A stretch of DNA of 64,000 nucleotides from Thermodesulfovibrionia bacterium (GTDB taxonomy: Bacteria; Nitrospirota; Thermodesulfovibrionia; UBA6902), in NCBI GenBank assembly GCA_030646035.1, contig JAUSMY010000010.1, forward strand, positions 186,001 to 250,000. Reading direction: 5' to 3'. Positions 26,066-36,132 of the stretch are shown piece after piece (position 1 is the stretch's first letter; the number at the start of each line of letters is the position of its first letter). The notes below the pieces were generated by a model. The model worked only from the letters and a program-made list of their open reading frames with translations. It was not told the DNA's origin and did no database searches. The position numbers and the translations under genes were made by a program.

Positions 26066-26579
26066 ACCGGATTATTATCCTGCTGACTATCTCCCTGGAA
26101 ATCTCGGTAAAGGCCTTGTCTATAGCCCTCTGCTTCTGAACAACATATTCGCTCACTGACCCTGTGGTCTCAAACGTAATTCTTATAGGTGACTCCACTG
26201 AGGTAAATTCAGTGATACTGCCGTTGTCAGTCAGCCTCATATCTACCCTTAAGAGCAGCTCCTGCTCCTTTACGCGTTCATCAACAGCCGCGATGGTGCT
26301 CAGCATAAAAGTTGCAATCGTTGTGTCAAGGGAAACATCTCCTCCGGCAGACATGACCTTTACCCCATGTGCCAAAAACTCCTTTGAGAGCGCATAATGA
26401 AGCCTGTCCTCAAGTCTCGGCTCATAAGTGTTGTTCTGAACCTGCCTGATGGTTATGGAGTTAAAAGGCAGATTTTTTGAACCGATGATGCTGTAGCCGC
26501 AGGAACTGATAAGTAAGAACGGGAAAACAAGAAGTAAGAAACAGATATTATTCCGTGAACGTCTACTAATAAATGCCAT
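26055..26579 (-). CDS. lptE: LPS-assembly lipoprotein LptE
   Basis: Outer-membrane lipoprotein plug of the LptD translocon. 174 residues from the ATG at 26579, chosen because AAGGTG sits 7 bases before it; an ATG at 26603 is in frame but has no RBS. Signal peptide ends in lipobox LISSC, then GYSIIGSKNLPFNSITI and RLEDRLHYALSKEFLAHG, the usual LptE pattern, and a late VVQKQRAIDKAFTEISREIV helix. Lies between leuS and holA, overlapping holA by 11 bases. Its partner lptD is 23 kb away in the same window. Confidence 0.9.
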   Translation of the reverse strand: MAFISRRSRNNICFLLLVFPFLLISSCGYSIIGSKNLPFNSITIRQVQNNTYEPRLEDRLHYALSKEFLAHGVKVMSAGGDVSLDTTIATFMLSTIAAVDERVKEQELLLRVDMRLTDNGSITEFTSVESPIRITFETTGSVSEYVVQKQRAIDKAFTEISREIVSRIIIRYVE

Positions 26580-26638
26580 TGATTCGCACCTTGTGTTTTT
26601 CATTTTCTGTCGCTCAATTCTTAGGTAGAGGTTTTCAG

Positions 26639-29080
26639 TTATATAACGATGTTGACCAGTTTGCCCTTTATAACTATTACCTTCCTGGGCTTCATGCCTT
26701 GCAGATAATCCTGGATCTTCGGGCTGCTGAAGGCCAGTTCCCTGACAGCCTCATCATCAAGCCCGGCCCGGATCATACACTTGCTCCTCACCTTGCCGTT
26801 TATCTGAACGACCAGTTCAATGACCTCTTCTTTTACTAACGCCTCGTCCCAGACAGGCCACTCTTTATGATGGATGCCTTTATCTTCACCGATCTCTTTC
26901 CAGAGTTCTTCGGAGATATGAGGCGCAAAAGGTGAAAGAAGAAGGATCACATTTTTAATAGAGAACCTCAATACACCGGCATCCTGAGCGCTCTCAAGAT
27001 TGAAGGCAGTTGCCTCATTGACCAGTTCCATTAAAGCTGCGATAGCGGTATTAAAATGATAATCACGCTCTACACTGTCTGTCACCTTCTTGATGGTCTG
27101 ATGTGTCTTGCGAAGCAGCCCTTTTGCGCTGTCTGTCAAACCGGAAAGATCAGAACGCTCTTCCGCCCTATTGCCGGACATTTCCTTGTTATATCTGTAA
27201 ACAAGCGCCCATACTCTGTTAAGGAAACGGGAAGCGCCTTCAACCCCCTTGTCAGACCACTCGAGGTCTTTTTCAGGCGGAGCGGCAAAGAGGCAGAATA
27301 TCCTCATTGTGTCAGTACCGAACTTTTTAATAAGATAGTCTGGGTCCACTACATTGCCCTTGGATTTAGACATCTTGGTGCCGTCTTTTATAACCATGCC
27401 TTGTGTAAGAAGTTTCTTAAAAGGCTCGCCCGCCTTTATCAGTCCGAGATCCCTCACCACCTTGGTAAAGAACCTTGAGTACAGCAGATGCAGGACTGCA
27501 TGTTCTATACCCCCGATATACTGGTCAACAGGCATCCAGTATTCAGCAGCAGCAGGGTCAAGGGGTTTATCAGCGGTACTTGGGGATGTATATCTCAAAA
27601 AATACCAGGATGAATCCACAAATGTATCCATGGTATCGGTCTCTCTCCTTGCGCGGCCTCCGCATTTCGGGCACTTGGTAATAACAAAATCCATGAGTTC
27701 GGCTAAAGGAGAGCCGCCCTTTGCGGTAATTATGACATCCTGTGGAAGGAGAACCGGGAGCTCAGCATCAGGAACAGGGACTATGCCGCAGGATTTGCAA
27801 TAGATGACAGGGATCGGTGTTCCCCAATACCTTTGACGGGATATCCCCCAGTCCCGCAGCCTGTAATTGACAACTTTTTTCCCGACACCCTGCGCCTCAA
27901 GATAGAGAGCGATCTTCTCTTTTGCCTCTCTGCTGTGAAGCCCTGTGAACTGCGCAGATTCAACGAGAATGCCCTCATCCTCAAAGGCCTCTGTCATATG
28001 CATGCTCTGCACCTTATCAAGGGATAAGACAACAGCCTTTAAAGGAATATGATATTTTGCCGCAAAATCAAAATCTCTCTGGTCATGGGCAGGAACAGCC
28101 ATGACAGCTCCTGTCCCGTATCCCATAAGCACAAAATTAGAGACCCAGATCGGTATCTTCTTATTTGTCAGCGGATGAAGCGCATAGTAGCGGGTAAATA
28201 CCCCTTCCTTTTCTTCCGGGTCATCTGAAAGCGACTCAATATCAGACAGTACTTTTTTATCCTTGATCTCCTCTGAAATAAAGGGATGCCCCTTTGCAAT
28301 GCTTAAGAATGTGGCCCCGTATAGAGTATCAGCCCTTGTGGTAAATACCCTTATCGTCTTATTAGTGCCTATTACCTTGAAGTTAACATCCGCACCCTCG
28401 CTTCGCCCTATCCAGTTATGCTGCATCGCAAGTACTTTTTCAGGCCAGTCTTTAAGATCCTCCATGTCACGGAGAAGCTCATCAGCATAAGATGTGATCT
28501 TAAAGAACCACTGTTCAAGATTTTTCTGTATTACAGCGCTGTCACACCGCCAGCACTGTTCATCTATAACCTGCTCGTTCGCAAGTACCGTCTCACAGGA
28601 GGGGCACCAGTTAACAGGCGAGAGTTTTTTGTATGCCAGCCCCTTATCCAGCATCCTGACAAAGAACCACTGGTTCCAGCGGTAATATTCAGGGTCGCAG
28701 GTGGCAAACTCTCTTGACCAGTCATAACTGAGGCCGAGCCTTTTTAACTGCTTCCTCATGTAATCTATGTTTTCATAGGTCCATTTCGAAGGATGCGTCT
28801 TATTCTTGATGGCTGCATTCTCAGCCGGCATGCCAAACGCATCCCATCCCATAGGATGCAGGACATTAAACCCCCGCAGCCTCTTATACCTGGAGATAAC
28901 ATCGCCTATCACATAGTTCCTGACATGGCCCATGTGTATCTTGCCCGAAGGATAAGGGAACATCTCAAGGCAGTAGAATTTCGGGAGATCGGAACGTTCC
29001 GTGACCCTGAAAAGGCCCGCATCCTCCCAGTATTTCTGCCACCTCTCCTCAATATCCTGCGGTGTATATCTCTCTTCCAA
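26639..29080 (-). CDS. leuS: Leucyl-tRNA synthetase
   Basis: Class I aminoacyl-tRNA synthetase, 813 residues. HIGH-type motif [14 protein letters not shown] near residue 45, the CP1 editing domain with threonine-rich [14 protein letters not shown] and [18 protein letters not shown]-type loop [15 protein letters not shown] near 575, and an anticodon-binding domain followed by [10 protein letters not shown]. Standard bacterial length. It heads the minus-strand leuS-lptE-holA run and is divergent from bamA over 166 AT-rich bases. No T-box or leader peptide is evident. Confidence 0.97.
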   Translation of the reverse strand: MEERYTPQDIEERWQKYWEDAGLFRVTERSDLPKFYCLEMFPYPSGKIHMGHVRNYVIGDVISRYKRLRGFNVLHPMGWDAFGMPAENAAIKNKTHPSKWTYENIDYMRKQLKRLGLSYDWSREFATCDPEYYRWNQWFFVRMLDKGLAYKKLSPVNWCPSCETVLANEQVIDEQCWRCDSAVIQKNLEQWFFKITSYADELLRDMEDLKDWPEKVLAMQHNWIGRSEGADVNFKVIGTNKTIRVFTTRADTLYGATFLSIAKGHPFISEEIKDKKVLSDIESLSDDPEEKEGVFTRYYALHPLTNKKIPIWVSNFVLMGYGTGAVMAVPAHDQRDFDFAAKYHIPLKAVVLSLDKVQSMHMTEAFEDEGILVESAQFTGLHSREAKEKIALYLEAQGVGKKVVNYRLRDWGISRQRYWGTPIPVIYCKSCGIVPVPDAELPVLLPQDVIITAKGGSPLAELMDFVITKCPKCGGRARRETDTMDTFVDSSWYFLRYTSPSTADKPLDPAAAEYWMPVDQYIGGIEHAVLHLLYSRFFTKVVRDLGLIKAGEPFKKLLTQGMVIKDGTKMSKSKGNVVDPDYLIKKFGTDTMRIFCLFAAPPEKDLEWSDKGVEGASRFLNRVWALVYRYNKEMSGNRAEERSDLSGLTDSAKGLLRKTHQTIKKVTDSVERDYHFNTAIAALMELVNEATAFNLESAQDAGVLRFSIKNVILLLSPFAPHISEELWKEIGEDKGIHHKEWPVWDEALVKEEVIELVVQINGKVRSKCMIRAGLDDEAVRELAFSSPKIQDYLQGMKPRKVIVIKGKLVNIVI

Positions 29081-29187
29081 AAAAACTCCTCTGTGTATCC
29101 ATTTTGCTGAATGTTATATGAAAATTATTTTAGCATAATCATTATATTTTAATAGATATCATATCATATATATACCATAGAATTAAG

Positions 29188-29217
29188 TTGGATTTTAGGT
29201 AATCATAGTGCTATACT
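29188..29217 (+). promoter_or_regulatory. Putative promoter of the bamA-lpxK run
   Basis: TTGGAT (29188-29193), 18-base spacer, TATACT (29212-29217), 30 bases before the bamA GTG. AAGGAG at 29235-29240 is the RBS. The surrounding 29081-29187 is AT-rich, with alternating ATATCATATCATATATATA. Confidence 0.55.
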
Positions 29218-29246
29218 AACATTTATTTTTATACAAGGAGCATTAC

Positions 29247-31550
29247 GTGATAAATAAAACCGGCCTACAAAATTGCCCTGCAAAAAGCATCAACAGCCTG
29301 ATTCACTTGACAGTATTTCTGGTCATTTCAGCCTTTATCTTTACGGCAATTCTTGCGGGTTCAGCCGCCGCTGCGCCGCTGATCAAATCTATAGATATCA
29401 CCGGGAACAAAAAGATCGAGGAAGCTACCGTTCGTTCAAAGATGAAAAGCATCGTAGGAGAACCTTTTTCAGAAAGCACGGTTCAGGATGATATAAAGAG
29501 CATCTACAGCATCGGATACTTTGACGATATCAGTGTAGAGATCGAACAGTTTGAAGGCGGGATCAAACTTATCTTTACCCTGCAAGAGAAGCCTACTATA
29601 GTCAGCATTGATTTCCAGGGGAACGAGGAGTTTGAGGCAGAAAAACTCAAGGAGAAGGTAACTATTGCCTCCGGTGCGATCGCCAATCCTCAGCTGATCG
29701 CTGATAATGTTGAAAAGATCGTATCTTTTTACCAGTCAGAGGGATACTGGCACGCAAGAGTAATCCCGGTCATAAGGGAGATCTCCGAAGATGCGGTTGC
29801 GCTGACCTTCCAGGTTGACGAAGGGAAAAAGGTCGTGATCAAAGATATCACTTTTGAGGGAAACTCCGCCCTGTCCGACAAGAAAATAGAAAAAGTGATG
29901 ACGACAAAAGAGTGGTGGCTTTTTTCATTCATTACAAGCTCAGGCAAATACAGCAAGGATGCGCTAAGCGCTGATATCGAAAGGATCAGGGACCTTTATA
30001 ACAGCAAAGGGTACATATACATTGTTATATCTGAGCCTGAGATAACATTAAACCCGGAAAAAACAAAACTATTTATTAAGATAAATATATCTGAAGGCGA
30101 TCAGTACAAGGTCGGAGATGTCAAGTTCGCCGGAAATACTGTCTTTGAAAACAGCCGGCTCTCTGCCGGGCTAAAGACCATTTCTGGAGAGATATTTGAC
30201 AGAAGCGCGCTCCGTGGGGATATAGACAATATTGTTGAGCTTTACATGGAAAAAGGGTACGCCAGAGCTGATATCAACCCGCTGATAGATGTTGATAAGG
30301 GGAAAAAGACCGCAGATATCACCATGGCGATAACAGAAGGCGCTATCTTCTCCATCGGAAGGATCGAGATATCAGGCAACAAAAAGACACGCGATAAAGT
30401 TATAAGAAGAGAGATGAGGCTTGATGAGGGGGAAACATTCAACAGCAAGCTCCTTAAAAGAAGCTACGAGAGAATAACTAACCTCAATTTCTTTGAAAGC
30501 GTTAATATCACCCCGCTCCCAAGCGTTGAAGAATCGCTTATTGACCTGCATGTAAATGTAGAGGAAAAGCTGACCGGCATGTTGAGCGTCGGAGGAGGAT
30601 ACAGCTCGGTAGATAAATTTATGGTCATGGGCGAACTCACCCAGGCAAACCTTTTTGGCAAAGGCCTTTATCTGAAGTTCAAGGCTGAATTAAGCGCCAC
30701 AAGAACCAATTACAATATCTCACTCAGAGACCCATGGTTTATGGATCAACCTATCTCGGCATCAATGTCACTCTATAATGAGTCATTTGAATATCCAGAC
30801 TACGACAAAAAGACCACCGGCGGTTCAATAGGATTCGGCAAAGAATTGTCAGAATATGTCGCCGGAAACATCGTCTATAATATTGAGAGTGTTGAGATCA
30901 CAAATGTGGTGAGTAGAACCTCTTCACTTATCTCAGACCAGATAGGTACAAGTATTACAAGCAGCATAAGCCCTTCCATATGGAGGGACACGCGGGATAA
31001 CTATATAGACACCACAACAGGTACAAGGACGGCACTATATACAACTGTTGCCGGCCTGGGAGGAGACAACTACTTTGTAAAGGGGGTCATTGATTCCGGC
31101 CGCTATTTCCCTCTCTTCTGGAATACCGTCTTCAGTCTTCGTGGCCGTTTAGGATATGCTTCAGGTTTTAATGGAAAAGAACTTCCATTATATGAAAGGT
31201 TCTATGTTGGAGGAATAAATACTGTAAGGGGCCTTTCATTCGGTGAAGCAGGCCCGAGAAACCCCAATGGAGAAAGGATCGGCGGCAACAAGGAAGTGAT
31301 CTTTAATGCAGAGTTTATCTTCCCGCTTGCAAAAGAGGCCAAGTTAAATGGCGTTGCATTCTTTGATGCAGGCAGGGCCTTTGAGAATAATGAAAAGATA
31401 TATATCAATGACCTCCGGCCGACCACAGGTTTAGGCGTCAGGTGGACATCTCCTTTTGGCCCTATCAGGCTTGAATGGGGATACAACATTGACCCGAAGC
31501 CTGATGAGAGCTCCAGCAAGATAGAATTTACAATGGGCGGGGTCTATTAA
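29247..31550 (+). CDS. bamA: Outer-membrane protein assembly factor BamA
   Basis: Omp85 protein that folds beta-barrels into the outer membrane. 767 residues: N-terminal membrane-spanning signal region (about 25-48, ending AAAAP), five POTRA domains (about 49-420, each with an I...GN.......I. pattern such as SIDITGNKKIEEATVR), and a 16-strand barrel with the lid-lock motif VRGLSFGEAGPRN and the final strand IEFTMGGVY. It starts at GTG (29247), supported by AAGGAG 6 bases upstream. First gene of a 13.5-kb outer-membrane run, followed by skp. Confidence 0.96.
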   Translation: MINKTGLQNCPAKSINSLIHLTVFLVISAFIFTAILAGSAAAAPLIKSIDITGNKKIEEATVRSKMKSIVGEPFSESTVQDDIKSIYSIGYFDDISVEIEQFEGGIKLIFTLQEKPTIVSIDFQGNEEFEAEKLKEKVTIASGAIANPQLIADNVEKIVSFYQSEGYWHARVIPVIREISEDAVALTFQVDEGKKVVIKDITFEGNSALSDKKIEKVMTTKEWWLFSFITSSGKYSKDALSADIERIRDLYNSKGYIYIVISEPEITLNPEKTKLFIKINISEGDQYKVGDVKFAGNTVFENSRLSAGLKTISGEIFDRSALRGDIDNIVELYMEKGYARADINPLIDVDKGKKTADITMAITEGAIFSIGRIEISGNKKTRDKVIRREMRLDEGETFNSKLLKRSYERITNLNFFESVNITPLPSVEESLIDLHVNVEEKLTGMLSVGGGYSSVDKFMVMGELTQANLFGKGLYLKFKAELSATRTNYNISLRDPWFMDQPISASMSLYNESFEYPDYDKKTTGGSIGFGKELSEYVAGNIVYNIESVEITNVVSRTSSLISDQIGTSITSSISPSIWRDTRDNYIDTTTGTRTALYTTVAGLGGDNYFVKGVIDSGRYFPLFWNTVFSLRGRLGYASGFNGKELPLYERFYVGGINTVRGLSFGEAGPRNPNGERIGGNKEVIFNAEFIFPLAKEAKLNGVAFFDAGRAFENNEKIYINDLRPTTGLGVRWTSPFGPIRLEWGYNIDPKPDESSSKIEFTMGGVY

Positions 31551-31600
31551 CCTTATAAACAAAACTTTTAAATAAATCTACACGACTTTAAGGAGGATAC

Positions 31601-32125
31601 ATGAAAAGGATCATTTTGTTGTTTGTTGCATTATCATTTTTCAGCTTCAGCGCACACGCAGGAGAAATAAAGATCGGATATGTCGATTTCAAAAAAGCTG
31701 TGAGTGAATCAGACCAGGGGAAAGAGGCCTTAAGCGCTCTGGAGAAGATGGTGAACGAAAAGAAAGAGGTTATAGATGCCAAAGGAAATGAGATTAAAAA
31801 ACTTGATGAAGAACTGGCCAAACAGGCCTCTGTCCTCACACCCGAAAGCCTGAAGAAAAAGCAGAGTGAGCGCGAAAAGATGATCAGAGACTACCAGAGA
31901 ATGGTAAAAGACTCTGAAGAAGACCTTCAGAAAAAAGAGATTGAATACATTCAGAAGATATCAATAGAACTTAGAGATCTTCTTGAGAAGCTCGGGGATA
32001 AAGAAGGCTACACCGCTATCTTTGAAGTAGTTGAAGGCGGCATCCTTTACATGCCTAAAGGATTTGACCTGACCGATAAGGTCATCAAAAGCTTCAATGA
32101 AACAACCGCTGCTGCAAAAAAATGA
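31601..32125 (+). CDS. skp: Periplasmic chaperone Skp/OmpH
   Basis: Carries unfolded outer-membrane proteins across the periplasm. 174 residues: signal peptide with cleavage after AHA near 21, [14 protein letters not shown], a long charged coiled-coil (about 45-130, the tentacle arms) and a C-terminal strand with [20 protein letters not shown] 6 bases upstream. Overlaps the start of lpxD by 4 bases; the bamA-skp-lpxD order is standard. Confidence 0.93.
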   Translation: MKRIILLFVALSFFSFSAHAGEIKIGYVDFKKAVSESDQGKEALSALEKMVNEKKEVIDAKGNEIKKLDEELAKQASVLTPESLKKKQSEREKMIRDYQRMVKDSEEDLQKKEIEYIQKISIELRDLLEKLGDKEGYTAIFEVVEGGILYMPKGFDLTDKVIKSFNETTAAAKK

Positions 32126-33153
32126 AACTAAAGGAAGTGGCTGATCTGATCGGCGCTGAAATATCCGGAGACCCCGGGGTTGAGATAACCGGGGCATCCG
32201 GTATCCGTGATGCCGCTGCTGGCGACATTACTTTTCTCTCAGCAAAAAAATACGCCAATGAGATTCGTAATACCATGGCCTCCGCAGTAATACTGAAAAA
32301 AGAATTCAAAGACCTCGTTGCTAACTCACTGATAGTCGATAATCCCCAATATTCCTTTGCCATGCTCCAAAGAATTCTTTACATAAAGCCCCAAAAGGCG
32401 ACAGGCATAAGCGAAAGGGCGGTCATCGGGAAGAATGTGAATTTTGGTGATGAAGTTAATATTCATCCTTTAGCTTTTATCGGGGATGATGTCTCTCTCG
32501 GATCCAGGGTCACAATATATCCCGGGGCCCACATTGGAGAAGGAGTGACGATAGGTGATGATTCAGTCATATATCCCAATGTATCTATATACGGGGAGGC
32601 AACGGTCGGCAAACGCGTAATTATACACGCAGGCGCTGTTATAGGCTCTGACGGTTTTGGATTTGTTAAAGATAAGGGCACACATCATAAGGTTCCCCAG
32701 GTCGGGGGCGTTATGATTGAAGATGATGTAGAAATTGGCGCAAATGTCACTATTGACAGGGCTGCCATGAAGAAGAGCCGCACTACTATCGGTGCCGGCA
32801 CAAAGATCGATAACCTCGTGCATATCGCACATAATGTCAGGATCGGGAAGAACTGCCTGCTCATTGCACAGGCCGCGATAGCCGGTAGCGCAGAGATCGG
32901 AAACGATGTTATAATTGCTGGGCAGGCAGGAGTTGCAGACCATATCAAGATAAGCAACGGCGCTGTCATAGTTTCTCAGTCAGGCGTAACAAGGGACATT
33001 CCTGAAGCACAAGTCTTTTCAGGAAGTCCTGCCATTCCTCACAAAACCTGGCTTAGGGTTCAAAATATAATCACAAAGCTCCCGGAATATATTAAACGGC
33101 TGCAGATGCTTGAACGCAAAGTAAACAAGGAGGATCCTTCAAATGATGGATAA
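32122..33153 (+). CDS. lpxD: UDP-3-O-acylglucosamine N-acyltransferase LpxD
   Basis: Third acylation step of lipid A: adds the 2-N acyl chain. 343 residues: N-terminal uridine-binding domain (about 1-100, with [13 protein letters not shown]), then a left-handed parallel beta-helix of hexapeptide repeats (I.....IG....I), with [17 protein letters not shown] and the catalytic histidine in [12 protein letters not shown] near 238. A C-terminal helical tail follows [13 protein letters not shown]. In organisms making diamino lipid A the natural acceptor would carry a 3-N-acyl group. It overlaps fabZ by 11 bases. Confidence 0.95.
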   Translation: MKLKEVADLIGAEISGDPGVEITGASGIRDAAAGDITFLSAKKYANEIRNTMASAVILKKEFKDLVANSLIVDNPQYSFAMLQRILYIKPQKATGISERAVIGKNVNFGDEVNIHPLAFIGDDVSLGSRVTIYPGAHIGEGVTIGDDSVIYPNVSIYGEATVGKRVIIHAGAVIGSDGFGFVKDKGTHHKVPQVGGVMIEDDVEIGANVTIDRAAMKKSRTTIGAGTKIDNLVHIAHNVRIGKNCLLIAQAAIAGSAEIGNDVIIAGQAGVADHIKISNGAVIVSQSGVTRDIPEAQVFSGSPAIPHKTWLRVQNIITKLPEYIKRLQMLERKVNKEDPSNDG

Positions 33154-33583
33154 CCGCGAAATACAGAACACTCTGCCGCACAGATTCCCTTTTCTTCTGG
33201 TGGACAGGATATTGGAACTGGAGCCGGGGGTCAAGGCTGTCGGCATAAAGAATGTGACAATAAACGAGCAGTTCTTTCAGGGGCACTTCCCTGACTTCCC
33301 GGTAATGCCGGGGGTTCTGATAGTTGAGGCGATGGCGCAGGTAGCAGGCATACTCGCTTTTAAGTCAGGCGCCAAAGAGGGCAGTTCCGTGTTTTTTATG
33401 AGCATCGAAAAAGCAAAGTTCAGAAAACCGGTTGTGCCCGGAGACCAGCTTCGTCTCGAACTAAACGTCATCCAGCATAGAGGCAATGTCTGGAAGTGCG
33501 GCGGCAAGGCATTTGTTGACGGCAAACTCGTATCAGAGGCTGAACTTACGGCAATGGTCACAGAGGATCCCAAAAATGGCTAA
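33143..33583 (+). CDS. fabZ: 3-hydroxyacyl-ACP dehydratase FabZ
   Basis: Dehydrates 3-hydroxyacyl-ACP in fatty-acid elongation and so competes with LpxA/LpxD for the same substrate pool. 146 residues, hot-dog fold, with [13 protein letters not shown], catalytic His in [13 protein letters not shown] and catalytic Glu in [11 protein letters not shown]. Embedded between lpxD and lpxA as in many Gram-negatives; overlaps lpxA by 8 bases. Confidence 0.96.
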   Translation: MMDNREIQNTLPHRFPFLLVDRILELEPGVKAVGIKNVTINEQFFQGHFPDFPVMPGVLIVEAMAQVAGILAFKSGAKEGSSVFFMSIEKAKFRKPVVPGDQLRLELNVIQHRGNVWKCGGKAFVDGKLVSEAELTAMVTEDPKNG

Positions 33584-34358
33584 GACAAAAATACATAGCA
33601 CATCAATAGTATCATCCACTGCCAAACTGGGTGACGGAGTGGACATAGGCCCGTTCTGCATCATAGGAAAAGGAGTAAAGATAGGAAAGAACACAAGGCT
33701 TGTGTCTCATGTCACTATCAAGGATGCCGAGATAGGGAGTGACTGTGTCATATATCCGTTCTCAGCTATAGGACTTGCACCGCAGGACACCAAATATAAG
33801 AATGAAAAAACAATGGTAAAGATAGGAAACAATAATACCATCAGGGAGAGCGTTACCATACACCGAGCCTCAGTTGACGGGAACGGACGGACTGAGATCG
33901 GCGACAATAATTTCATCATGGCTTACTCACACATCGCCCATGACTGCAAGCTGGGGAACTCTATAATAATGGCAAACACCACCACACTTGCCGGCCATGT
34001 CGAAGTAGAGGATTTTGCGGTTATCGGAGGCCTGGTTGCGGTACACCAGCATGCAAGGATCGGGGCATGCTCCATGATCGGGGGCGTCAGCGGTGTAAGC
34101 ATGGATGTCCCGCCATATACTATGGCTTCAGGGAACAGGGCAAAACTTTACGGTTTAAACACAACTGGGATCAAACGCCAGGGAATTAAAGACTCATCGA
34201 TCAAAGAACTGAAATCAGCTTATAAATTGCTCTTCAGAAGCAAGCTTACACTTAAAGAGGCAATTGATAAGGTCAGGAGTGATCTGAAGCAGACAAATGA
34301 GATCAAGCACCTTCTCAAGTTCATTGAACATAGCGGAAAAAGAGGCATATGCCGGTAA
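33576..34358 (+). CDS. lpxA: UDP-GlcNAc (or UDP-GlcNAc3N) acyltransferase LpxA
   Basis: First acyltransferase of lipid A synthesis. 260 residues from the ATG at 33576; the frame is open back to 33486 but that part lies inside fabZ. Hexapeptide beta-helix with catalytic His122 in SHIAHDCKLGNS, AVHQHARIG, GGVSGVSMDVPPYTMASGN and a C-terminal helical domain (SAYKLLFRSKLTLKEAI). With gnnA and gnnB four kilobases or less downstream, the acceptor is probably UDP-GlcNAc3N, acylated on a 3-amine. That specificity is inferred from context and cannot be read from the sequence with confidence. Confidence 0.94.
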   Translation: MAKTKIHSTSIVSSTAKLGDGVDIGPFCIIGKGVKIGKNTRLVSHVTIKDAEIGSDCVIYPFSAIGLAPQDTKYKNEKTMVKIGNNNTIRESVTIHRASVDGNGRTEIGDNNFIMAYSHIAHDCKLGNSIIMANTTTLAGHVEVEDFAVIGGLVAVHQHARIGACSMIGGVSGVSMDVPPYTMASGNRAKLYGLNTTGIKRQGIKDSSIKELKSAYKLLFRSKLTLKEAIDKVRSDLKQTNEIKHLLKFIEHSGKRGICR

Positions 34359-35203
34359 AGGCGCCACGCGATACTGATAATACCAAGACATTAGGCATCA
34401 TAGCGGGAATGGGGCATCTCCCAAAGGTCGTGGCAGCAGAAGCCCGAAAAAAAGGTTATCGTGTGACAGGATTTGCACTACAGCCGCCTTCTGATGACTC
34501 ACTCAAGGATTTTGTTGACGATTTTCACAAGGTCAATATCGGACACTTCGGCAAGCTGATCTCACTGATGAAAAAACTGTCAGTTACAGAAGCGGTAATG
34601 GCAGGTAAAGTGCCGAAGAGCCTTCTTTACAGTAACAAGATGAAGCTTATACCTGATATGAGAACTGCCAAGGTGCTCTTCTCACTGAAGGACCGCTCAG
34701 ATGATACTATAATGCTTGCAATTGTCAAAGAGCTTGAAAAAGACGGAATAAGGCTCTTGAATACGACATCCTTCACTTCTGACTCTCTTGTGCCTGAAGG
34801 CATACTGACAAAGAAAAAACCGACAAAAGAGGAATCGGAAGATATAGAATTCGGATGGAAGCTTGCAAAAAAGATGGGGCAGCTCGATATAGGACAGACC
34901 GTAATTGTGAAAGACAGGGCTGTTATGGCTGTTGAGGCGATTGAAGGGACTGATGAAGCTATCATGAGAGGCGGCGCTCTCGCAGGAAAAGGGGCAGTAG
35001 TCATCAAGGTAAGCAAGCCGGATCAGGATATGCGTTTTGACGTTCCTGTAATAGGCATCGACACCCTGCTCTCCATGCAGAGTTCAAAGGCGGGAGTGCT
35101 TGCGATCGAGGCCGGCAAAACTATCATCATTGATATTGATGAATTCATAAAAGAGGCTGATAAGGCAGGAATATCAGTTATAGGAATAAAGAAGAATGAT
35201 TAA
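34349..35203 (+). CDS. lpxI: UDP-2,3-diacylglucosamine pyrophosphatase LpxI
   Basis: Cleaves UDP-2,3-diacylglucosamine to lipid X and UMP, replacing LpxH in alphaproteobacteria and many other lineages. 284 residues: N-terminal domain starting TLGIIAGMGHLPKVVAAEARKK and a C-terminal DUF1009 catalytic domain with GQTVIVKDRAVMAVEAIEGTD, ALAGKGAVVIKV and FDVPVIGIDTL. It overlaps lpxA by 10 bases and gnnA by 8, so it is tightly bound into the lipid A run. No lpxH is visible in the window. Confidence 0.93.
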   Translation: MPVKAPRDTDNTKTLGIIAGMGHLPKVVAAEARKKGYRVTGFALQPPSDDSLKDFVDDFHKVNIGHFGKLISLMKKLSVTEAVMAGKVPKSLLYSNKMKLIPDMRTAKVLFSLKDRSDDTIMLAIVKELEKDGIRLLNTTSFTSDSLVPEGILTKKKPTKEESEDIEFGWKLAKKMGQLDIGQTVIVKDRAVMAVEAIEGTDEAIMRGGALAGKGAVVIKVSKPDQDMRFDVPVIGIDTLLSMQSSKAGVLAIEAGKTIIIDIDEFIKEADKAGISVIGIKKND

Positions 35204-36119
35204 AGTCGGGGTCATAGGCGTTGGTTCCATAGGAAGGCATCACGCGAGGATATATGCTGAAATGAAGAATGCAACCCTTGCCGGCATTGTTGATCATGAC
35301 ATTGCAAGGGCACGGGAACTTGCTTCTAAGTACAATTGCAAAGCCTATAAAGACCATATGGGGATGATGGATGAAGTGGATGCCGTAAGCATCGCTGTTC
35401 CTACGACACTCCACTATAAGGTCGCAATGGACTTTCTCAAACATGGCAAAGACATACTTGTTGAAAAACCTATAACATCCACCCTGCAGGAGGCTGATGA
35501 TCTGATATCAGAAGCTGAGAGAAGGGGACTGATAATTCAGGTGGGGCATCTTGAGAGGTTTAATTCGGGGGTCTCGCTCATAAGCAGCATGGTCGAAAAG
35601 CCCAGCTTCATTGAATCCCAGCGCCTTTCACCATTTCTAGGAAGGGGCATAGATGTTGATGTAACTCTTGACTTAATGATACATGATATAGATATAATAC
35701 TCAGCCTTGTAAATTCAGATATAGTCGATATCCGCGCAACCGGCGCCTCCGTACTCACGGATAATATAGATGTCGCGCATGCCTGGATAGAGTTTGAGAA
35801 CGGCTGTATCGCTGAGGCTGTCACAAGCAGGATGGCTGAAGAGAAGAAGAGGCAGCTGAAGGTCTTTCAGCACGACGCATTTCTGAACCTTGATTATCAG
35901 AATCAGGAAGTCACCTGCGTAAGAAGGCACGGCGCTGAAGTTAAGAGTGAAAAGCTGAAGGCTGAGACAAAGGAGCCTTTAAAAGAAGAGCTGATCTCAT
36001 TTATTGACTCTGTAATTAACAGGACAGCGCCAGTTGTATCAGGCCACGCAGGCAAAGAAGCCCTAAAGATAGCGCTGAAGGTCTCTGAACTGGTCCGTCG
36101 CGAAAACAGGAAAACTTAG
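35196..36119 (+). CDS. gnnA: Gfo/Idh/MocA dehydrogenase, probable GnnA (UDP-GlcNAc 3-dehydrogenase)
   Basis: Predicted to oxidise the 3-hydroxyl of UDP-GlcNAc with NAD+ to give the 3-ketosugar. 307 residues: Rossmann motif GVGSIG (8-13), [12 protein letters not shown], and the family EKP motif at 90-92 ([15 protein letters not shown]), then [10 protein letters not shown] and the second domain with [13 protein letters not shown]. It sits between lpxI and an aminotransferase ahead of lpxB. The Acidithiobacillus ferrooxidans gnnA-gnnB pair likewise lies between lpxA and lpxB. Family certain; the GnnA assignment rests on that gene order and the pairing. Confidence 0.82.
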   Translation: MIKVGVIGVGSIGRHHARIYAEMKNATLAGIVDHDIARARELASKYNCKAYKDHMGMMDEVDAVSIAVPTTLHYKVAMDFLKHGKDILVEKPITSTLQEADDLISEAERRGLIIQVGHLERFNSGVSLISSMVEKPSFIESQRLSPFLGRGIDVDVTLDLMIHDIDIILSLVNSDIVDIRATGASVLTDNIDVAHAWIEFENGCIAEAVTSRMAEEKKRQLKVFQHDAFLNLDYQNQEVTCVRRHGAEVKSEKLKAETKEPLKEELISFIDSVINRTAPVVSGHAGKEALKIALKVSELVRRENRKT

Positions 36120-36132
36120 GCATCGTAATCAT

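Noticed and set aside
33486-33575. Longer LpxA N-terminus
   Set aside because: The extra 30 codons lie wholly within fabZ and do not resemble LpxA; the ATG at 33576 gives the normal 260 residues.
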